Shown: positions 36,727 through 49,644 of the stretch, in pieces
Position numbering within the stretch: position 1 is the first letter of the stretch
How the letters are laid out: each line of letters begins with the position of its first letter
From: Chamaea fasciata
Lineage: Eukaryota > Chordata > Aves > Passeriformes > Sylviidae
Reading direction: 5' to 3'
Assembly: GCA_029207755.1 (NCBI GenBank)
Contig: JARCOQ010000017.1
Span: 1,178,001 to 1,242,000, forward strand
DNA: 64,000 nucleotides
Translations under genes and position numbers: made by a program
Notes under the pieces: generated by a model
Databases searched by the model: none
The model's input: the letters and a program-made list of their open reading frames with translations, nothing else
Told to the model about the DNA's origin: nothing

Positions 36727-39700
36727 GTCGCCAAGGTGACCACCACCACCCACCCCGCCGCAGTTTCACCCACAGGTCTCCTCTCCCGCCGGTGTGAGAC
36801 CCCCTGGCTCAGACGGGGTGCGGGTTTGGGATGTGCGGGATGCAGAGTTCCTCGGCTGTGCCTGGGGCTTTGCTCTGGGCGCTGCGAAGCTGCCCTGGGT
36901 TTGTAGCAATGCACCCACACCCCAGCAGGGCTTTCCAAATGAGGAAAAGGGTGTTTTTTTTTCAGTTTTACCCCTGACTGTCATGGAAAACCACCAAAGC
37001 TTTCCATTCTTTGCTCATCGGCCCAGCACAAGGGGCACTGGTTGGGCTTTGGAAATAATTCTCTCAACCTGCATTCGCTGGGTTGTGGGGGTTTATTCCT
37101 GCCTGAGCACGTGAGAAAACACTAGTAATGGCTGAACAAATGGAAAAGAACAATTGCCCGTTGTCTCCGCGCTCCCTCGGTGGATCACTGAGCTCCACAA
37201 ATCGTTCCCACACGTGCTCCCAGGAAACAGGTTCAGCATTTCCCTATTTTGTGGTAGAGCCCATCAGGCTGCAGCCACAGGAACGCTGTGCTCCTCCTGT
37301 GGGGAGGCCGAGGAGGACCCGGCCCCTGCGGCTTTCACGGACAATAGATGGGGTGCCAGCAAATCCATCAGCTTTTCTCCCTGAATTAGCTGAAAGGCGG
37401 ATTGAAAAAAAAAAAAAAAAAAAATCTTAATTTTGCTAATTGTACTTTTCAGTTCAGCCTGAAGTCTTCTAGGAAACGAGCTTGGTTCCGAACTTTCTCA
37501 GCTTTTTGCTTTGTTTTGTTTTTTTCCAGTTTAGTCATTCAATTTCCAGCCTAGAGGCTTCCCTCTGGGAAGATGCTGCAGGGCCATATGCTGCTTGCCT
37601 GGAGGGGGGAGTTGTTCCTGCAGGAGTGGTGGATGCAGCAGGGAAGGAGCATTGTTTCACACGATGTGGAGCTCCCGAGGTGTCACGGCAGTGAGGGGAT
37701 GTGGCACAAATGGAAATGAGGCGCCCAGGGAAGGTTCTGCTGTTGTCTCCCCGGGGACAGAACACCCCCATCAGTGGCCTGGAGGTGCTGACTGCTCTGG
37801 AAATGTGCTGGGCTGAGCCCTGGGGTTAACTCCTGCCTTGCCTGGGGGCTGGAGGGATCTGGTAAACTCTTATCCTTGGCTGAGCAGAATTTCCAAGGAG
37901 AAATGGATCCCCTGAATGGACTTCTGGAGTGAGGATGTGTGCTTTTCCATCGTGGAGCTGGGGAAGGCTTCAGTGGGCAGAGAGCCCGGGGCTGGGATGG
38001 AGGGATAAATAGAGAAACTGGGAGATCTTCGTCCAGAAATGCTGTTTCTTGAGCAAGTGCCCCTTGTGAAGGTTGGAACCTTCTCACCACTGCTGCTGGG
38101 TGTCTTTGTGCACGAAGCCTCAGGTTATCTGACCTGCATGAATGAAGAAATGACATCTCTGAGGGGTTCCAGGAGGATTGTGGTGACTCCAGGTGTGGTT
38201 TAGGCCATTTTGGACTCTTGTGTCGAGGAACTTGTCCAAAACTTGAGTTTATGTAATTCTACCAGCCTGGTTATTTTTAACTTAAATGCTGCAATTGCAA
38301 AACTCAGGACTGTCTCTGGGTTTTTATCTCTTTTCCCAGTCTGTGCCAGCTCCATTTAATCACTGAATTTCCTGCTGTCTGATCACCTGCAAAGAGATCT
38401 CCTGCAAAGTCCTTTGGACTTCCAGGGCCTGGGGATGTGGAGCGGCCCTGGCACGAGCCTGGTTTGGAGGGACAAGGTCTGCGTCTCCTTGTCAGCCTGA
38501 CAGGAGCAGGCAGCCTTCCTCCCAGCGATTCCAAGTCAAGAGGATCAGACTGGCCTCCTGTTTTCTGCGGGAACCTGAAGCTTGGAACAGACCCGTGAAC
38601 ACACAAGCTGTTGTCCCTGGACTCCCGTAATAGCCCCGCTGTGGTGCTGCAGGAGTTTTCCCCCCGAGCACGTTCGTGTGGTGCGGCCGTGGCACGGAGC
38701 GATTGGCGTGGCCCATTGTCCCCAGAAAAAACCAAGATCCGTCATTTGGGGGAAGGAGAAATCCAAAATGCTCTCCCCCTGGCTCTGGTGTGCCCCCAGC
38801 CCCTCTCTCCCCTCCCCACGCTGTGAGGGTGATGCTGCTCTGCCTGCCAGGGCTCACCTGGTGCCTCCCTGCCCTGACGGCTCTGCCACCACCTGCTCAG
38901 CAGCGCAGACAGCAAAAAGCACTTTTTGTTTGCTTCAGATGGCGCTGAGCAGAGCCCGTGGGACCGTCCCCAGTGCTCAGGAGCTTCCCTGGGAGGAAGG
39001 AGCCCAGGGAGCTGCGGCTGTGAGCAGGGGAAGGCTCGAAGGGCAGCGTTGGACAGACTCTGTGTCTCACAGGTGAGGGGAAAGGCCACAGCAGCCTCCC
39101 TGCTGCCCTGGGATATGGCAGGAGCGGGGTTCAGGTTTGGGGTACCTGGGCTGTGCAGCAGCCCCGGAGCCCTCAGCATCCTGAGATAACCCAGGGCTGG
39201 TTGATCACTGCAGCCACCTCAGCTGAGCACCTCAGGACACGTCCCAGGGGCCCTGAGACAGCCTGGGCCGTGCTTTGGTTTCCGTGTTTGCTGTGCTCCG
39301 GGGAAACAAAAAATCCTGGCTGGATTTTCCCTGCCAGCCTCGGTCAGCCAGAGCTGGGAATGTCCTGAAGGAATGACTGAAGGCACAGGCAGGCAGGCAG
39401 GCAGGCATGCAGGAAGGAAGGAAGGACACTTTTTTGTGTCCAAAAGACGCCCAAAGAGGGACTGGTGAATGACACTGCCTTGAGAAAATGGCCACGAGCA
39501 TGGGCAGAGCTTCCAGTGCAGTAAATCTCCTACTCATTTGCTTTCTGCTTTGGCTTTCCTCATGTCCTTGCCTGCTCCTCGTGCATAACTTGATCTGTAC
39601 CTGAGCATCTCTGGCAGTTTCTCCTTGGTGCCACCTCATGGATGGAAGGGCTCAGGTGGAGCAGGATGTTGGCTGGAGCCAGTTTGATCCTGTGGGTGGG

Positions 39701-40863
39701 CAGGAGAGATCTCCAGAGTCACAGTTCAGGTGTTTGTGGTGCTTGTTTGAAGTGTGAGCAGCCCTGGGCATCCCACTGAAGGTCTGGGGGTGAATTTCAG
39801 TGCTGCTCCGTTAACAGAAGGGGAAGGAGCTCTGCACTGGAACCTTCAGGACAGAATATTCTAATTTGGGCACCATAAATTATACCCATGAATAAGCATG
39901 TCCTGGTTTTTCAGAGGTGCTGAGCACTTATAATTCTATTGACTTCAGTGGAGACTGGAAGGAGCGCAGTGCATGCTTTGGATAAATCATGTTATGTAAC
40001 AGCGAAATGATGGTAATTTATGTTCAGGAACTTTTCATCACGGCCCTGAGCTCTGTTCTTTGCAGTTGGAGAGAATGAAAAGTTTGAGGCGTTGTGCTGA
40101 GACTCTCAATTCCCCTGCCCTGGTGCCTGCACAGCATTCCTGATACAGGATACCCTGGGGTGGATTATCCCTTTTCTGACCCAGACATGGGGCAGCTCAG
40201 AGGCGTTTTAAAAACCTTTGTTCTATTTTCAGTCTCGTGTGAAGGGTGAGACAGCGCAGATGTTACAATTCACGCCATCACAATCAGAAGCCAAATTATT
40301 TCCTAATTACAATCCATTATAAGCGTTTCTTGGCCACACAGTTCTGTAAATGCTTTAAAGTCAATCATCTGAAATTATCCCTCGTGGGTCCTGCTACAGT
40401 GCACCTTTCACAGTTCTGTTTCTCCAAAGTATCCAGTCTTATTTGCAAGGCCATCCTTGGAACCTTGTTTCTGGTTCCTTTTCTCTCTCAGCGGTGTCTG
40501 CCCCATCCTGTGGCATTTCCGAGCCAGCATTTCTCATCTCACAGTTCACACACACATCCAGACTGTGTGAGCCTTCTGTCAGGCTTTGGGAATTCCCTAC
40601 AAATCCACTCCCCACACCCTGGGTTGGCTTTTACCTGTCCCGTGCTGGGCTGTGCAGGGCACGATGCCACCCCGTGGTGTGACACCGGGGGAGTTTGGGG
40701 ATGTAAAAACCCTTTGGCACAAGAGCCCCGAGCCTCTGAAGAGATCTGGGAGCAGCGGGGAGGGGTGTGCAGGTGGGAAATAGGAGAAGCAGAGAACTCT
40801 CACAGCTGTGCAGATGTAAACCTGAAGATAAAATACACAAGAACGAGGACACAGAACAATAAG
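36727..40863. other. Non-coding sequence
   Basis: No gene is recognised. It has an A20 run at 37405-37424 and a GGCA/GGAA microsatellite at about 39387-39424. Open frames of up to 164 codons overlap on both strands in GC-rich parts (38.5-39.2 kb) and look like chance. Confidence 0.45.
39387..39424. repeat. (GGCA)n-(GGAA)n compound microsatellite
   Basis: About five GCAG tetramers pass through a GCATGCAG interruption into three to four GAAG tetramers. Confidence 0.92.
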
Positions 40864-41475
40864 GCTGCGTAGAGTTAGGCCTTAGCAAGTAGAAAAATAT
40901 GTTAGGCGAGATGATAGAGTAATAACAACTTAATAATGAGGCTCTGTGCTTTGTTTATAGACGAGGATAAAGAGTTCCTGAGTAACGAGAAATACGAAAC
41001 GAGCACCTGTAGTTAGATGTGAGGTACTCGTGTGGTTTTAATGAGTGGTTTATGCAGATGCCTGGAAGCTCTTAACGATTTGCTATTGGTTAGAAAACTT
41101 TTCAAAGGCCTTGTGACAGAGAGAATTCTCTCTTGAAACACAGAGAATTCTCTCTTTTAACAGAGAGAATTCCTCTCTCTTGTAACAGAGAGAATTCCTC
41201 TCTCTTGTAACAGAGAGAGTTCCTCTCTTGTAACACAGAGAATTCTCTCCTGTAACACAGAGAATTCCTCTTTCGTGTAACACAGAGAATTCTCTCTTTT
41301 AACAGAGAGAATTCCTCACTCTTGTAACGCAGAGAATTCGGGCTGCTGCTGGCAGACGTGAGCCGTTGCCATCTCTCTTGTCTCACCCTGCACTGAGGCT
41401 GATGTCGGAATAAAACTCGAGGAGCTTCTCCTGGCACTCCCGTCCCGTTATTTGGAAATATTTGATATCCAAGAG
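40864..41475 (+). mobile_element. Probable LTR-like element with internal tandem repeats; ends unresolved
   Basis: The segment has an LTR-like layout. It begins around TGCGTAGAGTTAGGCC, has an inverted CCAAT word (GCTATTGGTTAG) near 41083-41094, a tandem array at 41115-41340, and AATAAA at 41409-41414 followed by a CT-rich stretch. Its AT-rich texture differs from the GC-rich flanks on both sides. I found no matching second copy in the window, and no clear CA terminus with target-site duplication: AGGC occurs before the start and again at 41527-41530, but that would place the right end later, near 41526. Family and boundaries are therefore uncertain. Confidence 0.45.
41115..41340. repeat. Array of about ten palindromic GAATTC-centred units, 22-25-bp period
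   Basis: Units centred on GAATTC at 41123, 41145, 41167, 41192, 41217 (degenerate GAGTTC), 41240, 41262, 41287, 41309 and 41334 give spacings of 22, 22, 25, 25, 23, 22, 25, 22 and 25. Each unit reads AGAGAGAATTCTCTCT or with one extra C, a near-perfect palindrome, separated by TTGTAACA-like linkers. Linkers and units are both repeated, so this is not a CRISPR array. Confidence 0.93.
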
Positions 41476-41530
41476 CTGCCGGTCCCAGGCCCTGCAGGGC
41501 GGGTGTGTGAGCACAGACACGGGCCAAGGC

Positions 41531-44500
41531 GAGGGCTGGGAGCCCCACGCTGCATTCCCCATCCCCTGGTGTGGAAATCAGGGCTGCTCCCAGGCCGGCC
41601 CTCCTGTCCCGTCAGGAACAGCACCAGCAGGACCTCGGTGCTCCCCCAGCGCTGCTGTTTGCTTTCAGGAAGGGTGCAGGGAACGTCAAGTGCAAATTTA
41701 AAACAGCAATGAAAATGAAGTGGGGAAAGCAATCAGAGCACCTAAAATCCGGCACTATCTTTAATCATAAGTGAGGGGAAAAAAATTGTATCGAGTGTTG
41801 TTTGATCACAATCTAAACACAGCCTAAACAACCCTTTGAATTTGTAAATGGCATGCAATCGGGGTATTTTTAGCTCGTGTTGCTCAGATCTTGAGGAGGA
41901 TTTTTTGTATGTTTTAGCTTATCACATTTCTTGCATAATAAGCTCTAGTTTTGCACAGCAGTTTTAATTTTCTCCGAGCCTATTCTGTATGCAAATAACT
42001 TTTCTTTTGTGGTCTCCGGCGCGGCAAGATTATCTCCCCGCTGCGTGGATTTCAGGTGCAAAGAACTTTACTGAAGGGCAAGATTATAATCTCCTCCTTT
42101 ACCTGGTTTGCCTTTCCCGGGCACGTTGTTATCATCAGTCTGCTCATGTTTTGTTCCCCCCGCTTGAAATTCCAAAGAAAACGAAACTTCTCGCACTTTC
42201 AGGGAGTGCCAAAAGGCCACAGTTCTTGTTGCGTTTCCTGATGGGGACGTGTCCTTTTCACTGCTCCTATATCTGCCCGAGTGTGCCGAGCAGGGTCCGT
42301 CGCTTTTGGGCGAGCAGGAAATGCTCTTTAATAAAAGGAATAACCTGGGTTTCTGCTGCACTCCTCTGCTGATAGTGCGAGAGCTGCTGAAAAGCTCAGC
42401 CTTACCTCCAGGGCATGCCAGGCTGGGTTGTGTCTCCCGGGAATGGACTGAGGACTTTGGAGCGCAGAGATGGGACAGCTCCAGAGGACAAGCGCAGCTT
42501 GGCCACGGTGGAAGGGCTGGGGAGAGGCCAGGCTGGGTTTGGAGCCTTTTCCAAAGAAACTGGAGCTCAGGTTTTGTTTTACAACCAAACAGAATTAATT
42601 CTCTGCTCCAGGGAGTGATGGGGCAGATGTTTCTGTGCTGGGCCAGATGTTTCTGTGCTGTGAGGGGCAGGGATGGAGGTGCCCAGGGCTGTGTGCTGGG
42701 GAGGAGAACTGCTGCTCCAGGCGACTGGGAGGGGGCAGGAGAGGCTGGGAAGGCAGGGAAACGTTAAGGAAGAGAAAGGGAAAGGCCAGAAGACAGGAGG
42801 AAGAGGTGGAGCTGGGCAGTGGGGCCTTTCCTCAGCAATCTTGGGCTCAGCCAAGCTCCTCTCCCTGCTTCTCCTGGAGAGCTGGAGCTGTGGGCCAGTG
42901 CCCGAGGAACAAGCCTGCCTCTGCTGAGCAATAAACCTGGGCATGGCAGGGCTGAGAGGGAGCCCAGTGCCCGCTGTGCTGGGGCCTCAGAGGATGTGCT
43001 GCCATCAGCACAGTGGGAATCCTGCGTTTTGACCAAAAATTCCAGTTCCCCACCTGTATTTAACAAAAAACACCCACAGCGAGTGTGGCTCCTGCTCCCT
43101 CACTGGTGATGATCAGTCCCAGCAGAGGCCTGCTGAAAGCAGCTGGACTGATTGCATCACAAATTTCAGGGTTCTGGGCAATTTCAGTGGAAATGGGGGT
43201 ACCTGGAGAGCTGGAGGCTTTGTTGGATTACAGAGCTGGCTGGAGCTGGGCTGGAGCTGCAGCTGAGCACAGCTTTGGGGCTGACTTCTGCCTGGACTCT
43301 CCCTCCCCGTGTGCTGCTGTCCATCTGACATTTGGGGATCTCTGCCACCCCCTTGATTCATGGAGTTGTCATAGGAACTATTCCCCGAGCTGTGTTCTGA
43401 CTTGTTCCGTGAGGCACTTTGTGTTATAAAGTGTTGACAGCAAAGCGCAGGGATAGATTTTTAAATGTCACCAAGGTAACTAGTGGCATTCAATTACAAT
43501 TTCAGATAAAGATGAATCCCTTCTGCAGACGGGACTGTGTGAAAGTCAAAAAACTGTGCTGAGGATGGAGGTGATTTGTGGTACAGCACGGAATTCTCTT
43601 TGCGAGGTTAATTGTGCCCGTTCTGGGTTTGGTGACAGGAATGTGGCTCCATCCTCCAGCTGCTGTCTTGGGAGGCCCTGAACACTTGGGGTCCAGCAGT
43701 CTGGGGTTTATCTCTGCTCTGCTCTCTGAGTGAGCCTGTGGCAGGCCCAGGGCTCCTCTCAGCGATGCTCTGTAACATCCAGACTGACTCTGCTGCAAAG
43801 GGCGTTCATTTCTCTGGGCTTACATAAACACCCCAGAGACCAGAGCAGGACTTGTCTGCAAAGCTCTTGAAACCTCAGATTGTCTCATTCGTCTTGAGCC
43901 CGAGAAGATGAAAGTGCCAGGACTTGTGGGGATTAGGGAGAAAGGACAGCTCGAGGAAAACTCGTGCTTTGGAAAAGGTTTTAGAGCCTGGGAAAGAGTG
44001 AAAGTGCTTTTGTGCGCGGGGTCTGAGGGGTCAGGAGGGCAGGAGAGGAGGGAAAGGCACCAGCAGGGTGAGTGAGAGCCTGGCAGAGAAAACGCGTGGG
44101 TGGCTTGGTGTTGGGAGCGGTGTTGAGGCTGGGCTTTGGGTGTGAGGGCTGCTCTGGCTGTGGGCAGGAACCCCCTTGGGAGCTGTGCAGGATCTGAAGA
44201 AATCCCCTAAAAACCCCCCAGGGCTCTCATGGCCTGGGGCTGTGGCCATGGAAATGCTCCTTCAGCTCCCAGTGTCCGTGCCAGGCAGTGCTGCTCCTTC
44301 CCAGTTTGCCTCCCCCCTTATCTCACGTCCACCTCAGCATCTTTTCACAGCAATAATCACTAAAATTCACCCCGTTACACATTCGTTTTTCCCACTGAGA
44401 GCAGTCCTCCCTTCCTCGATGAACCACCTTGTCTTGCATTTGAAGTTTCACATTAAGAAGTGAAAAGAACAGAACCTGGCGACGCCATTTGAGGAAAGCA

Positions 44501-44959
44501 ATTTTATTTTGAGGTGAGGTGTTTCTGTGAACAGCATCCTGAGTGCCTGGCAGAGCTAAAAATAGGTGCCTGGGTAAGTAGCTGATGCACAGGTGGGGAC
44601 CTGGGAGTGATGCATTTTTACTGCTGCCCAGTAATTCCATGCCAGACATCCGTGTCCTGGTGCTGGAACTGGAATGGAGGGGGAGCCGTGGCTCCTCCAG
44701 AGGTGCCCATGACAGGCTAAACCAGAACATTTCTGTTTAAAGCAGCGTGAACAGCGGCAATGTGATTTATCAGCACAATCTGAGGTGTCAAGATGGTTTT
44801 GGGGTGATATTTGCAGGTGTTTTGTGTCTGCACAAACCCACGGGGCCCTGCTGAAGGTGGGACAGCAAACCTCAGGCAGCAGCAGCGCCTTTGATATCAG
44901 AGGAGAGGTTTGAGCCCCTGAATGACGCTTTCTGCCCTGTTCAGTGCAGGACATGCCCA
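41531..44959. other. Non-coding sequence
   Basis: No gene recognised. The 41.76-42.0 kb part is AT-rich. A direct repeat of CAGATGTTTCTGTGCTG occurs twice near 42622-42660. Overlapping open frames on both strands at 42.2-43.1 kb show no family resemblance. Confidence 0.45.
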
Positions 44960-44963
44960 CCTG

Positions 44964-45394
44964 TGTGAAGGTTCTGGCTTCCTCTTTTCCTTGCCAAAGT
45001 CGGGATTAATACACGGGGAATGCAGGTTTTGAGTTTGGGCTTGGGTGTTTATTGTTTCTCATCCAGTTACAGACTCACCAGCCGTGAGCTCTGACTGGCA
45101 AGGCAGAGAAATGAGGTAAAATGGAGAGCTTCTAACTCTTTCCAAGGTTATTTAAGTGCTAATTACCCAATAACGAGGTGACACCTGTATTATTTATATT
45201 TCTGACCCAATAATGACCAACCAAGGCCTGCAATGAGGACTTTTCCCACCAAATTACAGAAGACCACCCAAACCCATGAAAAAAGAGGAAGAAGAAGGAC
45301 TCGGACAACGGCCAAAGCTCTTCATCCTGACTCACATGTATTGCTATCCACTAAAACCCCAAATCTGAGTTTCCAGAACTCCAACACTCGTGTA
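44964..45394 (-). mobile_element. Solo LTR of an endogenous retrovirus, copy 2 (inverted relative to copy 1)
   Basis: This reverse-complement copy of the 35420-35861 element is about 431 bp. On the minus strand it has TATAAATA at 45198-45191, AATAAA at 45053-45048, and the CTTCACA terminus at 44964. Its far end is more diverged (TACACGAG instead of TGTGTGAT, so the initial TG has become TA). CCTG flanks both ends (44960-44963 and 45395-45398), or ACCTG if the terminal base is shared, consistent with a 4-5-bp target duplication. The target site differs from copy 1, showing an independent insertion. Divergence from copy 1 is visible throughout, so neither copy is very young. Confidence 0.85.
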
Positions 45395-45398
45395 CCTG

Positions 45399-48300
45399 CT
45401 GCTCCAGGTGCTGCCAGCCCTGACCCCTGCAGTGTCCAGAGTCGCTCCCTGCCTGGCAAAGCCGCGGGAACACAGGCCGGGCTGCGCTTCCTGCCCCAAA
45501 AAAGGCCTTAAAAACCGACATAAAACTCCCTAAGATAAACGGGAAACGTGAGCAGACCCCGAGGCTGCACAGAGCACTTGACGGGCAACAAGAAATCCAA
45601 ACAAAGGCCGGGATTCCTCGGGGATTTGCCATGTAAGGGGCCCGTGGAGATGCAGCCTCCTCTGCCAGGACAGCTCTGTTTGGGTTTGGGTCTCGTAACT
45701 CGGGCAGCTCTTCTCTTTGTTTTAAAGTTGTCTCCTCGAGGGCTCTTTAATCATAATCCCCCTTCCGTCATGAGCCTGCCTACCGACGGAATATTTGTCC
45801 TTCTTAATGCCTCTATTTCTATCCTTCCCCCTCCATCCTCCCTCCCAGGCACACTTTTCTTGGGATTTCAGCCCTCCAAGGAACCCCACGCTGGGAGGGA
45901 TTGCAGCCCTGGGGTGTCTCCAGCACTGCAGAATTCCCCTGGGGAAAAAAAGTAATGGTTGAGGAAATTTTGCTGTTTTCTTTCCTAGAACATTGAGCGG
46001 GGCAGGTTCTGGAGAGCCTTGGCTCTTTGGGGAGGGTTTCTCTTTCTCTGGGAATGCGGCAGGAGGGGAATTGTTTTGGGAAGGGGTTGCAGGGACATTT
46101 CTGTGTGGGTACAGCCCTGGCACAAACCCCAGTGCCTGCAGAGCAATTCCCTCTCCCTCTGCCTCGCTGCTGGGGAAATGAGCTGTGTGTGTGTTGTTCT
46201 CGAGGTGATTTAATGCAATTTTAGGGCCGGGATCCCATTCCTGAGCGAGCTGCTGTCAATGGCAGAGAGCAGCCGGGCTGTGGGTTGTGCTGAGCTCCAT
46301 CCCCAGGGGAGAAAAGGAGCTGGATGTTTTATTTGTGCCCCCTGTGAGGAGTGGCCGGGCCACCAGCACCTTCTGTGACAGGGATAATTGGGAATTTTGT
46401 GTTTCCATTTGGTCCATGGGAAGGACTCACTGCAAAGCAGAAGCTCTCTCTTAAATTCCCTGGAAATCTGTTCCTGGAAATGTTCAGCCTCAAGGGAAAC
46501 CGGTGCTGTAGTGAGGGAATTAAAGTGGGAATGGGAATGTGATTGAAGGGTTGATAAACTGCCCTGGAACTTTGTGAAACTGAAGTTTCTGTGCAGCTTA
46601 AAGGCATTTCCCTGCTCGGTTTTAATATATGCAAACCACTTTAGATATTTTTTCTAATGTTTTGAAATATTTCCAGCAAGGGAAAATGGAAATGGTTTTG
46701 TTTCTCATCTCCCTCTTCTGCCTGTAGGTAAATTCTCTGGAGGTTCTGCTTGACACTCTCTGAATCTCAATTCAACAGCTCTTCAGGGTATTTGTGTTAA
46801 ACACACAACTTCTTCAGAGGCTCAGTTAGGCTTGAAGTGATTCGAGCACAGGAGAAATCAGACGGGAGGATACACCGAGTGCTTTTTGTTTTTAAAAAAT
46901 GCAGTGCTATAGTAGAAATAGTTCTCATTTTAAAGATGTTTAAGCCAGTGATTCACTGGTTCAGTCTGGAACTTTACACTCCATGAGACAGGAGGCTGGA
47001 GGAATCCTGTCCCCCGAGGATTCGCTCTCCAGGTCTGTGATTGTGGAGACGGAGCTCTGTGGGTTTGGGTGAGTCTCACTCTCCGGGCTCAGAGGCCCCG
47101 AATGACACAGGAATCTTTGCTTCTCCTGGTTCTGGTGTCCGTGTGTCACCTCTGGAGCCACAATCAGCTCCTTTCCTGTCCAAAGAGAGCCCTGAGTGTG
47201 AACCTGTGCACATTCAAAATGTTCTCTCGGCGTTTCTCTCACGCTCCCATGCTGGTCTGGAGGGTGGGATGAGCTGGGAGCGAAAATGCTGAATTTATCT
47301 CCACAAACACGAAGGGAACAGCTTCGTTTCTATTTTATCTGCCTGGCACGTGTTCCGAATTGCAAAAGCGAGAGCCGGTGAAATTTCAATTAAATCTGAA
47401 GCAAGCCAATTTATTAATTAAAAGGAAAACTGATGGTCTTAATTAGCAATGTATGAACATGCTGCGAGCACCAGAAGTTCTCCTGAGTTGGCTGGTCTGA
47501 TTCACCTGTATTTACCACTAATTAATGAGACATTGCAGTCATTAGTGCTTTTTGTGATTCCTTGATGGGGAAGTTAACTGTGTGAAGACTCAGAGCTGCA
47601 CTGAACAGTGTCAGGATAAGGTCTGGGGCGTGTGGGGCTGTCGAAATTATTCCCCTGGTGATGAAGAGGTGCTGAGCTTTTCTTCCCTCTGGTAGGATGA
47701 GGTGACTGCAGCACACCATTTTTCAAAAAGGACGTTCACATGAAGGTGTTTGGAAAACATCTGCTAAACACACACCTGCCACGGCAGAGGAAAAGCACTT
47801 TGTCAACAGTGGCTATAAAATTCTCAACTTTGATCTGTCCAGACAAGAGCTGGGGTGTATTAAAAGATGGATTTCATGCCAATTAAGACCTCCCATCCTC
47901 AAACGCTGTGATAAAATTGGGAAGCCACTTGAGCGTTCTCCAGAGCCCCTTTTTGATTTGCACCAAACGATGCATTTAATGACCTCTAATGAAGCAGATG
48001 CTGAGTTTCAGTTTAGATGAGGATGGTCCAGACCTCATTACTCCGGGCTGTGCTGTACGTTTGTTACCGTGACACGAGAGTTAAAGGCTGATGTTGGAGC
48101 CTGTTTGGTCTGGTTTTATCTCACTCTTAGGCTCATTTAACTGCCCACAGAGTCTCTGTTTAAAGCAGGATCAGCTGTGGATAAAGCTGGGTCCAAAGCT
48201 CAGGCTTAGCTTCACGTGCTCTGCAGGTGAATTTGAATCCGAATTACGTGTCAGAGGCATCTCCAGGAATGTTTTCCTTCCTCCTGCCCCCCCTGGGCAA

Positions 48301-49644
48301 GGCTGAGTTCGGGAGGTCCTGGCTGGGCTGGGGAGGGATTCCTGCCCCTCTCCTGTGCTCCTGAGGGAGGAGAATGTTCTCCAGGCCAGCCAAACCTCCG
48401 GGGAGCTTCCAGGCAGGAGAAATTCCAGCTCTGCTCTCACTCTGGGCTTGGCAGGAGGATGGAAAGAGCAAAGCCTGGTTCGGGGGGCTCTGAAGGGAAG
48501 CCCTTTGCTGCAGGCGGTTCCTTTGGGCGCAAAGGGAAGGCAGCACTCTGGAATGTTCCTCGCTCTGACACATGAAATGTTGTGAGGGATTGGCTTGGCC
48601 CTTCCTGGAGCTGCACATGAGCTCCTCCAGCACCTCTGCCTGCAGGTCACAGAACGCTGACCTTGTGAGCCAGTTCTGGCTTCCACCCTCCTGCAAAAGC
48701 TGCTGTTACTGCCTGGTTGTTGCTCGCCGAGACACACTTCAGACCTGCGCTCAGATTGGCAGGGTGAGGTTCTTGTTCTCGTCTCACGGAATTTCCTGAG
48801 CTTTGTGGGAAACCCCTGAAGTCTTTGGTACAACGCCTGAGTGATCCTCACATCTTCAATAGTAATAATGAAAATCCGTCAGAAACGGGTTAGGAACAAA
48901 CATTCCGTTTCCCAGCTGCGCCGTGTTATTGGATCTGACTTGATTCTGGGAATGCAGCAGCACTGAGGAGATCAAACCATCCCCGCAGAGAATTCTGCCC
49001 GGAAAACACTTACAAACCTCAAAAGCAATAACATGAGTAGAAGTTTGTCTTCAGCACGGAGCGTATTTGCAAGCAGAGGATGGATGCTGCGTTTCAGGGC
49101 ACCAGCTCCTCCAGCAGCATTTGTGTTTTCATTCCCGTCCATCTGCTGAGGGCTCTGTCGCTGTGTCAGAGCCTCCCATCACTTCTGGCTCCCCGAGTCC
49201 TTCAGTGCAAGCTGGAGCTGGACATGAAAATTTTAAGGTGTGTTGCAAACAAGCACAGTGAGCTGTCAGTCCCTGCTGGCCGAGAAGGGTTCCTGTGGCG
49301 TCTCCAGCATGGAGCAGGTGGGGATTGAGGGGTGCAGCTCTGTGCTGAGCCCCGCTGCTGGGCAGGGACCCTGAATGCTCCCCTGGGGAGCTCCTGGCCA
49401 TAAACAGGAGAAATAATGAACCTCAGGTTGGATCTGGGAGCTCTCAGTGCTGGCCTGTGCCTCTCAAGGTGGACATCAAGGCACAGGTGTTTAACTTCTC
49501 GTTCTCATTTGGCACAAGGAGCTTCTCCCACCTGAACTGGATAGAGCTGGACGTTGCGTCTGAGCTCCTGAATGACGTTGGCTCTGAGTTTGTTCGGTGG
49601 CTGCCTGCAAGAGTTCAGTGGTGCTGGCCCTGAGCTCTGGAGTT
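45399..49644. other. Non-coding sequence with an AT-rich core
   Basis: No gene recognised. The piece at 47.33-47.53 kb is listed separately as a possible regulatory element. Open frames of 130-226 codons at 45.5-46.1 and 48.2-48.9 kb have no domain, splice or family support. Confidence 0.45.
47335..47530. promoter_or_regulatory. TAATTA-rich tract; possible conserved non-coding element
   Basis: The words CAATTAAATC, TTATTAATTAAAAGG, CTTAATTAGCAATG and CTAATTAATGAG fall within about 150 bp without any repeat structure. This density of homeodomain-type sites resembles vertebrate enhancers, but conservation is untested. Confidence 0.25.

Noticed and set aside
41115..41340. Possible CRISPR array of palindromic repeats
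   Set aside because: Spacers are also repeated, period is only 22-25 bp, there are no cas genes, and the genome is vertebrate.
45399..49644. Internal proviral genes near the LTRs
   Set aside because: No gag, pol or env-like frames between or beside the LTRs; both are solo LTRs in opposite orientations.
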